Assembly: GCA_036522895.1 (NCBI GenBank)
Contig: DATDEX010000286.1
Span: forward strand, 5,287-69,286
Source: JAIOPA01 sp036522895
GTDB lineage: Bacteria > Eisenbacteria > RBG-16-71-46
Direction: 5' to 3'
DNA length: 64,000 nt
The notes under the pieces were generated by a model. The model did not search any database and was not told the DNA's origin. It worked only from the letters and a program-made list of their open reading frames with translations. Each line of letters starts with the position of its first letter. The stretch's first letter is position 1. Shown here piece by piece: positions 17,855 to 26,188 of this stretch. The position numbers and the translations under genes were made by a program.

Positions 17855-18394
17855 ATGCGCACGCTCGTCTTGATCGTGTTTCTTCTCGCCGGTTCCGCGA
17901 GCAGCCTCGCCGCGCAGCCATCGCGCCACACGAGGGCCCAGGAGATCGCGGCGTCGTTCAACAAGTACAAAAACGTCGTCAAGGAGAAACGCGGCTCCCG
18001 AAAGCACGTCTACAAGGACGTCCGATCGGAGCCTGACCTCAAGGCGAACCTCCGCGACTACTCGGGCACGTATGAGGTCCCGGACCTGGGTCTCGGGATC
18101 GTCATTCGAGTCGACCGCGATGGCGGCACCCAGGGGGAGGGGTATGAGACGGGTCAACCGTCACCCACGTTCACCCTCGAGAACGCGACAGTCCGCGACG
18201 GAGTGCTTTCCGCGACCAGGAGACTTCGCGACGGAACCGCGGAAAAGCTCGAGGGCGTGTTCATGACCCGCACGGAGCGCAAGAGCCCGACCGACGGCGG
18301 CATCACGACCTCCGGATTGGGAGTCGTCCTCGGATCACCCGTCGAACGAGATGGCATTACCTACGAGAGGCTCTTCTATCAGTCGAAACGGTGA
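17855..18394 (+). CDS. Secreted hypothetical protein
   Basis: A 179-residue protein from ATG 17855, chosen because AAGGAGG lies 7 bp upstream and residues 1-21 form a signal peptide (LVLIVFLLAGSASSLAAQ). The mature part starts with a lysine/arginine-rich helical stretch ('FNKYKNVVKEKRGSRKH') and then beta-strand segments ('DYSGTYEVPDLGLGIVIRVDRDGG', written here only to show the run of short strands near residues 70-95, 'LRDGTAEKLEGVF'). I recognise no family. It follows the polymerase by 186 bp and precedes the C25 homologue; whether it belongs with either cannot be said. Probably periplasmic or secreted. Confidence 0.65.
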   Translation: MRTLVLIVFLLAGSASSLAAQPSRHTRAQEIAASFNKYKNVVKEKRGSRKHVYKDVRSEPDLKANLRDYSGTYEVPDLGLGIVIRVDRDGGTQGEGYETGQPSPTFTLENATVRDGVLSATRRLRDGTAEKLEGVFMTRTERKSPTDGGITTSGLGVVLGSPVERDGITYERLFYQSKR

Positions 18395-18535
18395 TGTCGG
18401 GAGGCGCCCGATGTGGGGCGACTCCGCTCGTGCGAGCACGAGTTGCCGGACGCACGGGCTCGCCCTCGAGCCTGTCGCCGGGCACTTCAGTGGACGGACG
18501 CGGCGGGAAAGGGGTCATGCCGTTTCACTTGGTCG

Positions 18536-18565
18536 TTGACCAGGCAAATGGGACGCGCCTAGGCT
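18536..18565 (+). promoter_or_regulatory. Candidate promoter TTGACC-N18-TAGGCT
   Basis: TTGACC at 18536-18541 and TAGGCT at 18560-18565, spacer 18 bp, lie 78 bp upstream of the start of the degenerate C25 gene. The -35 box is identical to those at 6680 and 12882. The 248 bp between the two genes hold nothing else that I can identify. Confidence 0.45.
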
Positions 18566-18642
18566 CTCCGGGCGGCTGGAGCCGCATCACCCGAGATGGT
18601 CGGGCTCGGCGACGATCCGAGGACGACGATGTGGAGCACCCC

Positions 18643-20484
18643 ATGACGATCTGGATCCGTCCACGCGTCGCGCTCGTGTTCACGATGTTCCTGGTCGCCG
18701 CGCTCGGCGTGGCGATCCGTCCCGCCGCCGCGCAACTCGTCCCCGGCCCGGCAGAGGGCTACCTCATCATCACGACGAGCGCGCTCGCGAGCGAGTTCCA
18801 ACTGTTCGCGGAGTGGAAGCGCCGGCTCGGGCTGCCGACCACGGTGAAGACCATCGAGGCGCTCCGGTCGGAGTATCCGGCCGCGGCAGACGACGCCGAG
18901 CGCATGCGCCTCTGGATCAGGGACCAGTACACCGGCCCTGGCGCGCGCTGGGTGCTGCTCGGCGGAACGGCCGCGCTCGTTCCCACGCGTTACGCGACCA
19001 CACAGTTCTTCGGCGGCGCGCTCATCCCCACCGATCTCTATTTCAGTTGCCTCGATGGCTCGTGGAACGCGGACGGCGATGCGCTCTGGGGAGAAGGCTA
19101 CGCGAGCGCGAGCGATCCCGGTGACGATGCCGACCTCCTCCCCGAGGTCTGGGTCGGCCGCGCGCCGGTGACTAACGCGGCGGAAGTACGTGCGTTCGTC
19201 GTGCGCAGCATCCAGGCCTCGCTCGAGCCGGCCCACCCCCGGCCGCCGCGCGCCTTGCTCGCCGCGGAGGTGCTGTTTCCCCAGGTGTGGTCGCAGGGGG
19301 ACCCGGTGTCGCTCGACGGGGCGCAGCTCGCCGAGGAGTTGCTGCCGCGGCTGAACGCCGGCGGGTTCGCGACGCGCCGTCTTTACGAGAACTTCAGCGA
19401 TCCGCAGTGGACCGCCGGGAGCGAGCCGCTCGGCCGGCAGGCGTTCCTCGACGCGTTCGACGCGGGCAATGATCTCGTGCTCGTGTTCGACTCCGAGACG
19501 CAGACCGAGCTAGGCATGGGCGGATCCGACGTCGTGAGCGTGTCCGACATCGAGGCACTCACGAACACGCTTCCGCTCTCGCACGTGTACTTGTGGGGCG
19601 GCCTGGGGCCGTGCGGGCCCGATTCGCCCATCGGCCCCGCGTTCTTCCATTCACCGGGTGGCTCGCCCAGCGGCGCGGCCACCGTGGTGGGGCTCACGCA
19701 GTTCGCGTTCCCGACTGCATTGCGTGCGTACGCCGACGAGTACTTCCGACTGCTCATCGACGACGACGTGAGAGCTTTGGGCGAGACGCTGGGCCGCTCG
19801 CGGCTTCCGTTCGTCCAATTCTCGGTGTACGACGGCGTGAACCGCTGGACGCAGATGGCGCTCACGATGTTCGGCGACCCGCAGCTGAGCCTGCCGCGGC
19901 GCGCCGCGCACGACTTGGCGCTCGCCGCGCCCGCGACCGTCGACGTTGGGGTGGGCGGAGTTCCGGTCCACGTCACCGAGGACGGCGTCGCCAAGCCGGG
20001 CGTCGTCGTGACCGCGTACCGTGCGGCCGAGGGGATCGCGACGGCGACGACCGACGCGCAGGGCGACGCGCTCGTGCCGTTCTCCGCGAGCGCATCGGGA
20101 GAGATCTCGCTCACGGCTCGCCAACCCGGCTCGCCCGTCGAAGTCGACAGCGTCGACGCGGTCACCCCGACCGGGGTGCCGGCGCCCCCCGGCGTCACCC
20201 GATTCGCGTTTGCGCTGCCCCGGCCCAATCCCAGCTCGGGAGACGTCCTCTTCCGCTGGAGCGTGCCCGCCGACCTGGCGGACGCCCGCTCGAGGCTCGT
20301 GCTCCACGATCTCGCCGGGCGCATCGTTCGCACCTGGGACGCGGGGGCGGGAGCCGCGTCCGCTCGCAGCATGACATGGGACGGCCGCGATGCGATGGGC
20401 GGCAGCTCGCCCCCCGGGCTCTACGTCGCGCGGCTCGTCGTGGGCGATCGAGTGCTCACTCGGCTCGTGGTCCGGACGCGCTGA
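18643..20484 (+). CDS. Gingipain-like (C25) secreted protein lacking the catalytic dyad, with sorting domain
   Basis: A 613-residue protein from ATG 18643 with a signal peptide ending near AAAQ (residue 31). It is collinear with the C25 domain of the 8264-12847 gene: both have 'GYLIITTSAL/AYLIITSDAL', 'RWVLLGG', 'TDLYFSCLDG.WNADGD', 'DADLLPEVWVGRAPV', 'EALTN' and 'FGDPQL'. At the active site the homologous 'THVGHG' reads 'LVFDSE' and 'AIDCTS' reads 'LWGGLG' (a cysteine occurs four positions later, Cys324). Both catalytic residues are therefore gone. The protein has kept its export signal and the C-terminal module ('RPNPSSGDV', 'LHDLAGRIV', 'GLYVARL', tail RLVVRTR), so it is probably a made, non-enzymatic surface protein, perhaps a binding or decoy form. 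Confidence 0.85.
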   Translation: MTIWIRPRVALVFTMFLVAALGVAIRPAAAQLVPGPAEGYLIITTSALASEFQLFAEWKRRLGLPTTVKTIEALRSEYPAAADDAERMRLWIRDQYTGPGARWVLLGGTAALVPTRYATTQFFGGALIPTDLYFSCLDGSWNADGDALWGEGYASASDPGDDADLLPEVWVGRAPVTNAAEVRAFVVRSIQASLEPAHPRPPRALLAAEVLFPQVWSQGDPVSLDGAQLAEELLPRLNAGGFATRRLYENFSDPQWTAGSEPLGRQAFLDAFDAGNDLVLVFDSETQTELGMGGSDVVSVSDIEALTNTLPLSHVYLWGGLGPCGPDSPIGPAFFHSPGGSPSGAATVVGLTQFAFPTALRAYADEYFRLLIDDDVRALGETLGRSRLPFVQFSVYDGVNRWTQMALTMFGDPQLSLPRRAAHDLALAAPATVDVGVGGVPVHVTEDGVAKPGVVVTAYRAAEGIATATTDAQGDALVPFSASASGEISLTARQPGSPVEVDSVDAVTPTGVPAPPGVTRFAFALPRPNPSSGDVLFRWSVPADLADARSRLVLHDLAGRIVRTWDAGAGAASARSMTWDGRDAMGGSSPPGLYVARLVVGDRVLTRLVVRTR

Positions 20485-20602
20485 GCGCGGTCGGCCTGGG
20501 CGCGGAGGGCGCGGCACGCATCGGTGACGTGCATCCGCTAGTCTCGGCAAGTGCCACTGAACTCGCAGGGCAGCGTTGGGAACACGCAGGGAGGCAAGCC
20601 CC

Positions 20603-21145
20603 TTGGCTGATGGTCCGTCACCCACCGATACGTTGCCACTCTCGTCGCACCCCGCGGGCACTCTTCTCCCGTGCGACTCCGAGCTCGTGGGGGTGCTGGT
20701 CACGCGCAATGGCCGCCACCTGGTCGCCATCCGCCCGATCGCCCTGGGCACGCACCTCTTCACGATCGAAGGCCGCGAGATACCGGCACCCACGCGGTAT
20801 TCGGTGCAAGTGGGGCCCTCGCTCCACCTCGACCAGGACTGCGCCCGCGATGAGATCGACCTCGTGAGGCGCTACTTCTGGCGGTATCTGGATCATGCCT
20901 GCGAGCCCACGACCGTCATCCGGGACCGGCGGGTGATAGCCATTCGCGAGATCGCCGAGGGTGACTGCGTGTCGTTCGATTACAACACCACCGAGTACGA
21001 CATGGCCGAGCCGTTCCAATGCCACTGCGGGAGCGACCAGTGTGTGGGCCTGGTTCGCGGCGCCCGGCATCTGACGCCCGCGCAGCGTGCCCGGGTGGCG
21101 CAGTGGCTGCCGGAGTACCTGCGCTCAAGCCCGCCGGCTACCTGA
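20603..21145 (+). CDS. SET-domain protein with post-SET cysteine motif
   Basis: About 180 residues from TTG 20603, chosen because GGGAGG (20589-20594) sits 8 bp upstream; a TTG at 20576 is in frame but poorer. The SET core has 'YLDHACEPTT' where most enzymes have NHxCxPN, and 'GDCVSFDYNTTEYDMAEPF', followed directly by 'CHCGSDQCVG', a post-SET C-x-C-x4-C cluster that in eukaryotic enzymes binds zinc with a cysteine from the SET core (here possibly that of 'HACEP'). This is a closer match to histone-type methyltransferases than the gene at 4243. The substrate in a bacterium is unknown. It lies between a secreted C25 homologue and a convergent secreted gene. Confidence 0.8.
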   Translation: MADGPSPTDTLPLSSHPAGTLLPCDSELVGVLVTRNGRHLVAIRPIALGTHLFTIEGREIPAPTRYSVQVGPSLHLDQDCARDEIDLVRRYFWRYLDHACEPTTVIRDRRVIAIREIAEGDCVSFDYNTTEYDMAEPFQCHCGSDQCVGLVRGARHLTPAQRARVAQWLPEYLRSSPPAT

Positions 21146-21809
21146 CGCGCAGGTTCGCGAAATAACCGTCGGTGAACGTGTGGGACCACAGCGCGATCGC
21201 GCCGTGGGTGTCGCCCAGCTTGAGATCGTTCACGATCAGCGCGGGCTGTTCCGCGTGGTTCACGTAAAGACGCGCCCTCGTTCCCGAGACCTCGACCCGG
21301 AGGTGCGTCCACGCGCCGGTCTCCATGTCGGCGTAGGCCTCGTACGTCTCCGGCGACTCGGCCCGCAGGCGGCGAAACGAGAACATCGGGGCCGAGGTGT
21401 ACTGCACGGAATGGTTTCTCCGCTGCTGGTCGTCGCAGCGCGAATTGGTCGGACGGATGTAGAGGCACTCGAACGAATCCGGGTGGGATTGAACGTGAAA
21501 CGCCACGCCGATGAACCCCCGCGCGTTCGGCACCTGGGGGATCGGCGCCCCGGCGACATCGAGCTCGATGGTGCCGTCCTTGAAATCGCTGCCGGGGACG
21601 ATCGCCAGCATCGAGTCGTCATCGGCTTCGTGCCCGAGGCGCGACTGCAAGTGGACCGCGCGCTGACCCCGGTAGACCACAGTCTCGGCCCGGGCCCCCA
21701 CGAGCGTGAGATCCCCGATGGGGTCGAGCCGGAGCGTGCGGCCCCTGTCTTTCGCACCCGCGGGAGCGATCGCGGCGACCAACAACATGACCACGAGCAA
21801 GACTCTCAT
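21138..21809 (-). CDS. Secreted LamG/DUF1080-like (concanavalin-fold) protein
   Basis: A 223-residue protein with start ATG 21809 and a signal peptide MRVLLVVMLLVAAIAPAGA. The body has the strand pattern of the concanavalin-like fold found in DUF1080 (3-keto-disaccharide hydrolase-like) and LamG domains: 'FKDGTIELDVAG', 'GFIGVAFHVQ', 'FECLYIRPTNSR', 'WTHLRVEVSGTRARLYVNH', 'GAIALWSH'. That family includes sugar-binding proteins and glycosidases acting outside the cytoplasm; I cannot assign a substrate. Its stop overlaps the end of the SET gene by 8 bp on the opposite strand. It lacks the C-terminal sorting module and may be periplasmic. Confidence 0.7.
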   Translation of the reverse strand: MRVLLVVMLLVAAIAPAGAKDRGRTLRLDPIGDLTLVGARAETVVYRGQRAVHLQSRLGHEADDDSMLAIVPGSDFKDGTIELDVAGAPIPQVPNARGFIGVAFHVQSHPDSFECLYIRPTNSRCDDQQRRNHSVQYTSAPMFSFRRLRAESPETYEAYADMETGAWTHLRVEVSGTRARLYVNHAEQPALIVNDLKLGDTHGAIALWSHTFTDGYFANLRVR

Positions 21810-22040
21810 GCGCGAATCATGGACACGCGACCGGAATCCGGATATTCGGTCGGGACGAGCGCGAGCGCGGCCCGCCCAGTGCGAAGTTCTGACTTCCGAG
21901 CGCGGGCGGGCGGGGGCACCTTCTCTTCTGCCAGGGGAGGAGCCCCACGCCAGGCATGCGACAGGGGGCGGCGCAATTCCGCTCACCCATCAGCCCCAGC
22001 CTCGCGTAAACTCATGCAGCCCTTTTCGCAGGAGGTCCTC

Positions 22041-24617
22041 ATGCTGATGCCCTCGCGGCTACGCTTCGTTCTGATCGGCCTGCTTGCGCTCGCGCTCGCT
22101 TCCCCTTCTCGTGCGGCACGCTGGGTCGAGCTGTCGCCCGCCGACACGACGCGGCCGATCTCGCGTGCGGCCCACAGCGTGGTGCTCGATGCGCCTGGGC
22201 GCCGGCTCGTCGCCTGGGGCGGTCGCCTCCCCGCCGACGAGGTGTGGGCGCTTCCACTGGATGGCCCCGCGATCTGGGCGCGGCTGCGGGTGGACGGCCT
22301 GCCGCCCGCCGCGCGCTCCATCGCCTCGACCATCTTCGATCCCGTTCGCCGCCGAATGGTGGTCTTTGGCGGTGGCACGGGAGAGGGCGCGTTCCCGACC
22401 TCGAACGAGGTCTGGGCGCTCTCGCTCGATGGGACGCCTCGCTGGCGGCAGCTCGCCCCGGCCGGGACGCCACCCGACCTGCGCGAGCTGCACTGCGCCA
22501 TCTACGATCCGGTGCGCGACCGCATGCTCGTGTTCGGTGGCTTCTCCACGGTGACGCCGCCGTACGGCACGTACGAGAACTCGGTCTGGGAGCTGACGCT
22601 CGGCGACCCGCCCACGTGGCGCCACCTCTTGCCCACCGGGGTGCCGCCCTCGAGCCGCGTCGGCGCCAGCATGGTCTATGACGCGGCCCATGACCGCGCG
22701 ATCGTGTTCGGCGGTAACAACCCCACCGACCCGGGCGCCATGACGTACCACGACGACGTCTTCGAGCTTAGACTCGCCGAGCCGCCGGCCTGGAGGCCGA
22801 TGACCACCACCGGTACGCCGCCATCACCCCGGTACGAGCAGGCGATGGCCATGGACGATGCGCGTGGCCGGATGCTCGTGTTCGGCGGCCGTGGCTACAA
22901 CGTCATCCCGCTGGCCGACACGTGGGCGCTCGACCTGAACGTCTACCCGCCGGCGTGGCGGCAAGCGGGGCCCGACGCCTCGTTCCCTCGCTACCACTCG
23001 GTCGCGATTCTGGATCCCGCGACGGACCGCCTGATCGTGGACGGAGGCTTCGTCGGTCAAGGCGGTGGCTACTACGTCGACCAGACGATCGCGCTCTCGC
23101 TCACGGGTCAAACCGCGTGGCAGGTGCTGGATCCCGGGATTCCGCCCTCCGCGCCTGCGCGGCGCGCGTCCCCCGTACCGCTCCTGGACCCGTTCGGGCG
23201 CCAGCTCATCGTCGAGGGTGGCTATGACAACAGCACATTCGGCGCTTACGTCGGGTACGCCCAGTACGATTTCCCGAAGGACATCTGGACCTGGCCCCTG
23301 GATTCGCCTTCGCCGCGGTGGACCCGGGTATCTGCGACGCAACCGCTGCCGTTCCTCGGCCCGGGGCGCGCCGTGCTCGATCCCGTTCGGCGCCAGCAGG
23401 TGCGCTTCTTCCAGGACGCGCTGGCTCCGAACCGCATGTCCAGCGTGGGGGTGCTGCCGCTGGACGGCTCGGCCGGCTGGACGCCCGTGATCGTGTCGGG
23501 CGTCGAGCCGCCCACCCGTCTGGATTTCTCGACCGCCTACGATCCCGTTCGCGATCGCATCCTGCTCGCGGGCGGATACACGACCAGCTCGCGTTCCTAC
23601 ACACGAACCCCGCGGCGCGATGTTTGGTCGCTCTCGCTCGCGGGCACGCCCGCGTGGACGATGCTGCGCGACGACGTCCCCGGCGGGCCGGTGCTGCTGC
23701 CGGAGGCGCTGTTCTTCGATCCTGCGGCCGACCAATTCCTGGGCGTCGGCTATGCTGAGCAGGGCAAGACCGGGACCTGGTCGCTCGCGGCCGATGGTGC
23801 TTCGCCCTGGCAGTTCGTGGCGCCGCTCGGGCCGGCGTACGGGACGGTGAGCTTCGACCCCGCCGTGCGCGAGCTCGTGTCGATCGACCTCGAGGACGGC
23901 GACGCGCTGCACCACGTCCTCTCGGACACCGCCGGCTGGGTCCCTCTAGAGGTGGCTGGCGAGCCGCCACCCGGGCGGTACTACAGCCGCGTCGAGTTCG
24001 ATCCATTCCATCGCCGCGTGCTCGTCTTCGGAGGGGAGGCGAGGACGGTGTCCGGGCCGCTCGGGGACCTGTGGGCGCTCGAGCTGGATCGCGCATCGCC
24101 GACGGTGAGCGTGCCGGGGCCCGATCTCGTCAGGATCAACTGGCACACCAATCTCGCGGCCGGTGCGCGGGTGAGCGCGGAGCGCCGCGACGCCGCACAG
24201 GATTGGCGCGCGTTGACGCCTCTCGCAATCGACGCGAACGGGTACGTCCGTCTCGAGGACGCCGACGTCCGGCCCGGCCTTGCGCTCGATTACCGCCTGC
24301 GTTTCAACGGTACCGTCCTGCCGGGGAGCGAGCAGCACCTCACGGTGGCACCCCGCCCGGCGCTGGCCCTGGCAGGTGCGCGTCCGAATCCTGCCGTCGG
24401 CACGGCCTCGCTCGTGTTCACGCTCACCGGGCCATTCCCCGCGAAGCTCGAGCTGTTCGACGTCTCGGGTCGGAGCGTGGCCTCGCGGGGCGTGGGCGGG
24501 ATGGGGGCCGGCGAGCACGTGCTCGCGCTCGAGCAGCGGTTAGCGCCCGGTCTCTACGTCGCCGTGCTGACGCAATCCGGCGAACGCCTGATACGAAGGT
24601 TCGTCGTCACGCGATGA
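22041..24617 (+). CDS. Kelch-like repeat secreted protein with FlgD/T9SS-type C-terminal domain
   Basis: An 858-residue protein. ATG 22041 follows AGGAGG at 5 bp; the signal peptide runs to SRAA (about residue 25). Roughly a dozen repeats of 55-60 residues follow, each built from 'YDPVRDRMLVFGG', a variable loop, 'VW(A/E)L(S/T)L', and 'P.W..L...G.PP..R'. This is the Kelch/galactose-oxidase pattern, so it forms one or two beta-propellers, with no catalytic residues visible. After a fibronectin-like stretch the last 85 residues hold 'RPNPAVGTA', 'LFDVSGRSV', 'GLYVAVLTQSG' and the tail RFVVTR. Its closest relative in the window is the 39620-42199 gene. Probably a surface or secreted binding protein. 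Confidence 0.85.
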   Translation: MLMPSRLRFVLIGLLALALASPSRAARWVELSPADTTRPISRAAHSVVLDAPGRRLVAWGGRLPADEVWALPLDGPAIWARLRVDGLPPAARSIASTIFDPVRRRMVVFGGGTGEGAFPTSNEVWALSLDGTPRWRQLAPAGTPPDLRELHCAIYDPVRDRMLVFGGFSTVTPPYGTYENSVWELTLGDPPTWRHLLPTGVPPSSRVGASMVYDAAHDRAIVFGGNNPTDPGAMTYHDDVFELRLAEPPAWRPMTTTGTPPSPRYEQAMAMDDARGRMLVFGGRGYNVIPLADTWALDLNVYPPAWRQAGPDASFPRYHSVAILDPATDRLIVDGGFVGQGGGYYVDQTIALSLTGQTAWQVLDPGIPPSAPARRASPVPLLDPFGRQLIVEGGYDNSTFGAYVGYAQYDFPKDIWTWPLDSPSPRWTRVSATQPLPFLGPGRAVLDPVRRQQVRFFQDALAPNRMSSVGVLPLDGSAGWTPVIVSGVEPPTRLDFSTAYDPVRDRILLAGGYTTSSRSYTRTPRRDVWSLSLAGTPAWTMLRDDVPGGPVLLPEALFFDPAADQFLGVGYAEQGKTGTWSLAADGASPWQFVAPLGPAYGTVSFDPAVRELVSIDLEDGDALHHVLSDTAGWVPLEVAGEPPPGRYYSRVEFDPFHRRVLVFGGEARTVSGPLGDLWALELDRASPTVSVPGPDLVRINWHTNLAAGARVSAERRDAAQDWRALTPLAIDANGYVRLEDADVRPGLALDYRLRFNGTVLPGSEQHLTVAPRPALALAGARPNPAVGTASLVFTLTGPFPAKLELFDVSGRSVASRGVGGMGAGEHVLALEQRLAPGLYVAVLTQSGERLIRRFVVTR

Positions 24618-24683
24618 GAGGGTGGGCGCCACGCCAAGCGTCGTTCGTCTTGCCTGGTCCGGTGAAGCCGCGCCCTGCTCGCG

Positions 24684-25346
24684 TCACGCAGGCGGGGACT
24701 GGTCCCCTCTCGCGTAGAGTTCCACCACCCAGGTCGCGTTGCCGCTGCGTGCGACGCGTCGCAGGGAGGCGCGCTCGAGCACGGCCGCGATGCGTGCGGG
24801 CGGGTGGACGAAGCTCCGGAACGCGTTGCGCGTGATCCGCCGCCACAGGTTCTCGAGCGCGATCGCCCAGCGCACGTACCAGCGGTCCCGTGGGTAGCTC
24901 AGCGCGAGCAGCCGCCGCGTGCAGCCCGCAGCGCGCACGAGCAGCGACTCGAAATCGGGATAGCAGCACACCACGCGATCGAGCGTGACCACGTCGGCCG
25001 GCTCGGGAGGGGTCACGAGCGCGGCGAAGTCCCCGGCGAGAAGGACGGCGCGCTCCGCCCAGCCGCGCTCCCCGAACTGGCGCCTGGCCACCGCCAGGTA
25101 GGCGGGTGAGGCGTCCACCTCGACGACCCCGCCGAACCCCGCGGCCAGTAGCTCGAGCCCGAGCACGCCGATCCCGCCGCCCACGTCGAGCAGGTGCGCC
25201 CCCTCGAGCGGCCGGCGGCGCAACTCCTCGAGGATCAACCGCGTCGTCGGCTTCGGCCCCTTCTTGCGGTAGCTCCGGAGATCCGATTCCGCCACCTTGG
25301 GGCCGAAGAGCTCACCCGTCGCGGCACAGTGGGCGCAGCAGTCCAC
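24684..25346 (-). CDS. Class I SAM-dependent methyltransferase
   Basis: A 220-residue protein with a GTG start at 25346, supported by GGAGGGAG about 6 bp upstream. The Rossmann glycine loop 'LLDVGGGIG' (residues 52-60) binds S-adenosylmethionine, an acidic 'VEVDAS' ends strand 2, and 'DVVTLDRVVCCYPD' matches motif IV. Unusually the N-terminus is a cysteine cluster, C-C-x-x-C (residues 3-7), which could hold a metal. The methyl acceptor cannot be deduced. The sequence style resembles small-molecule or Mg-protoporphyrin-type methyltransferases. The DinB-like gene upstream is on the same strand with an 84-bp gap. Confidence 0.8.
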   Translation of the reverse strand: MDCCAHCAATGELFGPKVAESDLRSYRKKGPKPTTRLILEELRRRPLEGAHLLDVGGGIGVLGLELLAAGFGGVVEVDASPAYLAVARRQFGERGWAERAVLLAGDFAALVTPPEPADVVTLDRVVCCYPDFESLLVRAAGCTRRLLALSYPRDRWYVRWAIALENLWRRITRNAFRSFVHPPARIAAVLERASLRRVARSGNATWVVELYARGDQSPPA

Positions 25347-25430
25347 GTGATCTCCCTCCTTGCTTTACTGCGTGCACGCGAGCGGTCGGTCGAGCGCGAT
25401 TCCGGCGCGCGACCTGGCGACGGACGATCG

Positions 25431-25946
25431 CTACGATCGGCGCTGCGCTCGCGCCTCGTCCTCGGCGGTGGGGCCTCGTGTCGTGCGGTCGATCTGCCGG
25501 ATGGCACCCATGTGGTAGGCGAAGTGCACGACGCTGCCCGCGAGCCACCCGGCCTCGACGTCGCTCACCTCTCGCGGGGTGCGGAGGACGACCGCCCAGG
25601 CGTGCGCTTCGCGACGGAGCTCGTCGAGCAGCTTCCGCCACTCCGAGTCCGACACGACGTTCTTCCGCCAACTCGCCGTCCAGTCCATGTCCGGCCAGGG
25701 CGGCGGCGAGCCGCTCGCCCACCGGTTGAGCAGCGATAGCCCATAGCGGAGGTGATCGACGTGCGCCGCGATCGACGAGCCGTCATGCGCGGCGGAGGCC
25801 GCAGCGGCAGGCAGCCGCTCGAGCGCCGCGAGCAGCCCTCCGTCGCCCTGGTTGAGCACGTAGGTGCGCCCGCTCGAGTCCGACGAGCCGTCGGCGAGCT
25901 CGCTCCAGAGGGTCAGCAGGAGAGGGGCGAAGGGTCCAGTATCCAT
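25431..25946 (-). CDS. DinB-family protein
   Basis: A 171-residue four-helix-bundle protein. The family's metal ligands can be placed: a histidine in 'AAHVDHLRYGL' in the second helix and two histidines in 'VVHFAYHMGAIRQ' in the last helix, the usual H...HxxxH arrangement of DinB/YfiT-like proteins. Members include metal-dependent thiol transferases (bacillithiol or mycothiol) and many of unknown function. There is no export signal, so it is cytoplasmic. A promoter-like TTGCGG-N18-TAGATT lies about 105 bp upstream. The PLP decarboxylase gene diverges from it. Confidence 0.75.
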   Translation of the reverse strand: MDTGPFAPLLLTLWSELADGSSDSSGRTYVLNQGDGGLLAALERLPAAAASAAHDGSSIAAHVDHLRYGLSLLNRWASGSPPPWPDMDWTASWRKNVVSDSEWRKLLDELRREAHAWAVVLRTPREVSDVEAGWLAGSVVHFAYHMGAIRQIDRTTRGPTAEDEARAQRRS

Positions 25947-26048
25947 GGCAAAGTCAGAGAGCGAAAGGGTGCCGGCGAACTCGACGCGCGAGAACCGCCG
26001 AGCGGATTGCGCCCGACCCGCGGCGCGCTCAAGGGAAGTTCATCCGCG

Positions 26049-26078
26049 AATCTAACGTGTCGCCGGCTGGACCCGCAA
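26049..26078 (-). promoter_or_regulatory. Candidate promoter for the DinB gene (TTGCGG-N18-TAGATT)
   Basis: On the minus strand TTGCGG (26078-26073), an 18-bp spacer and TAGATT (26054-26049) point towards the DinB-like gene, in the 242-bp gap between two diverging genes. Confidence 0.4.
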
Positions 26079-26188
26079 CCGGCCCACGTGCAGGATTGGA
26101 GCGAGGATGCGGCCCCACGTGATCCCCACGAGGTCGCGGAAGCAGGCCGCGGCATGAATGTCCCAGCGCGGAGTCCGGGAGGCCGGGA

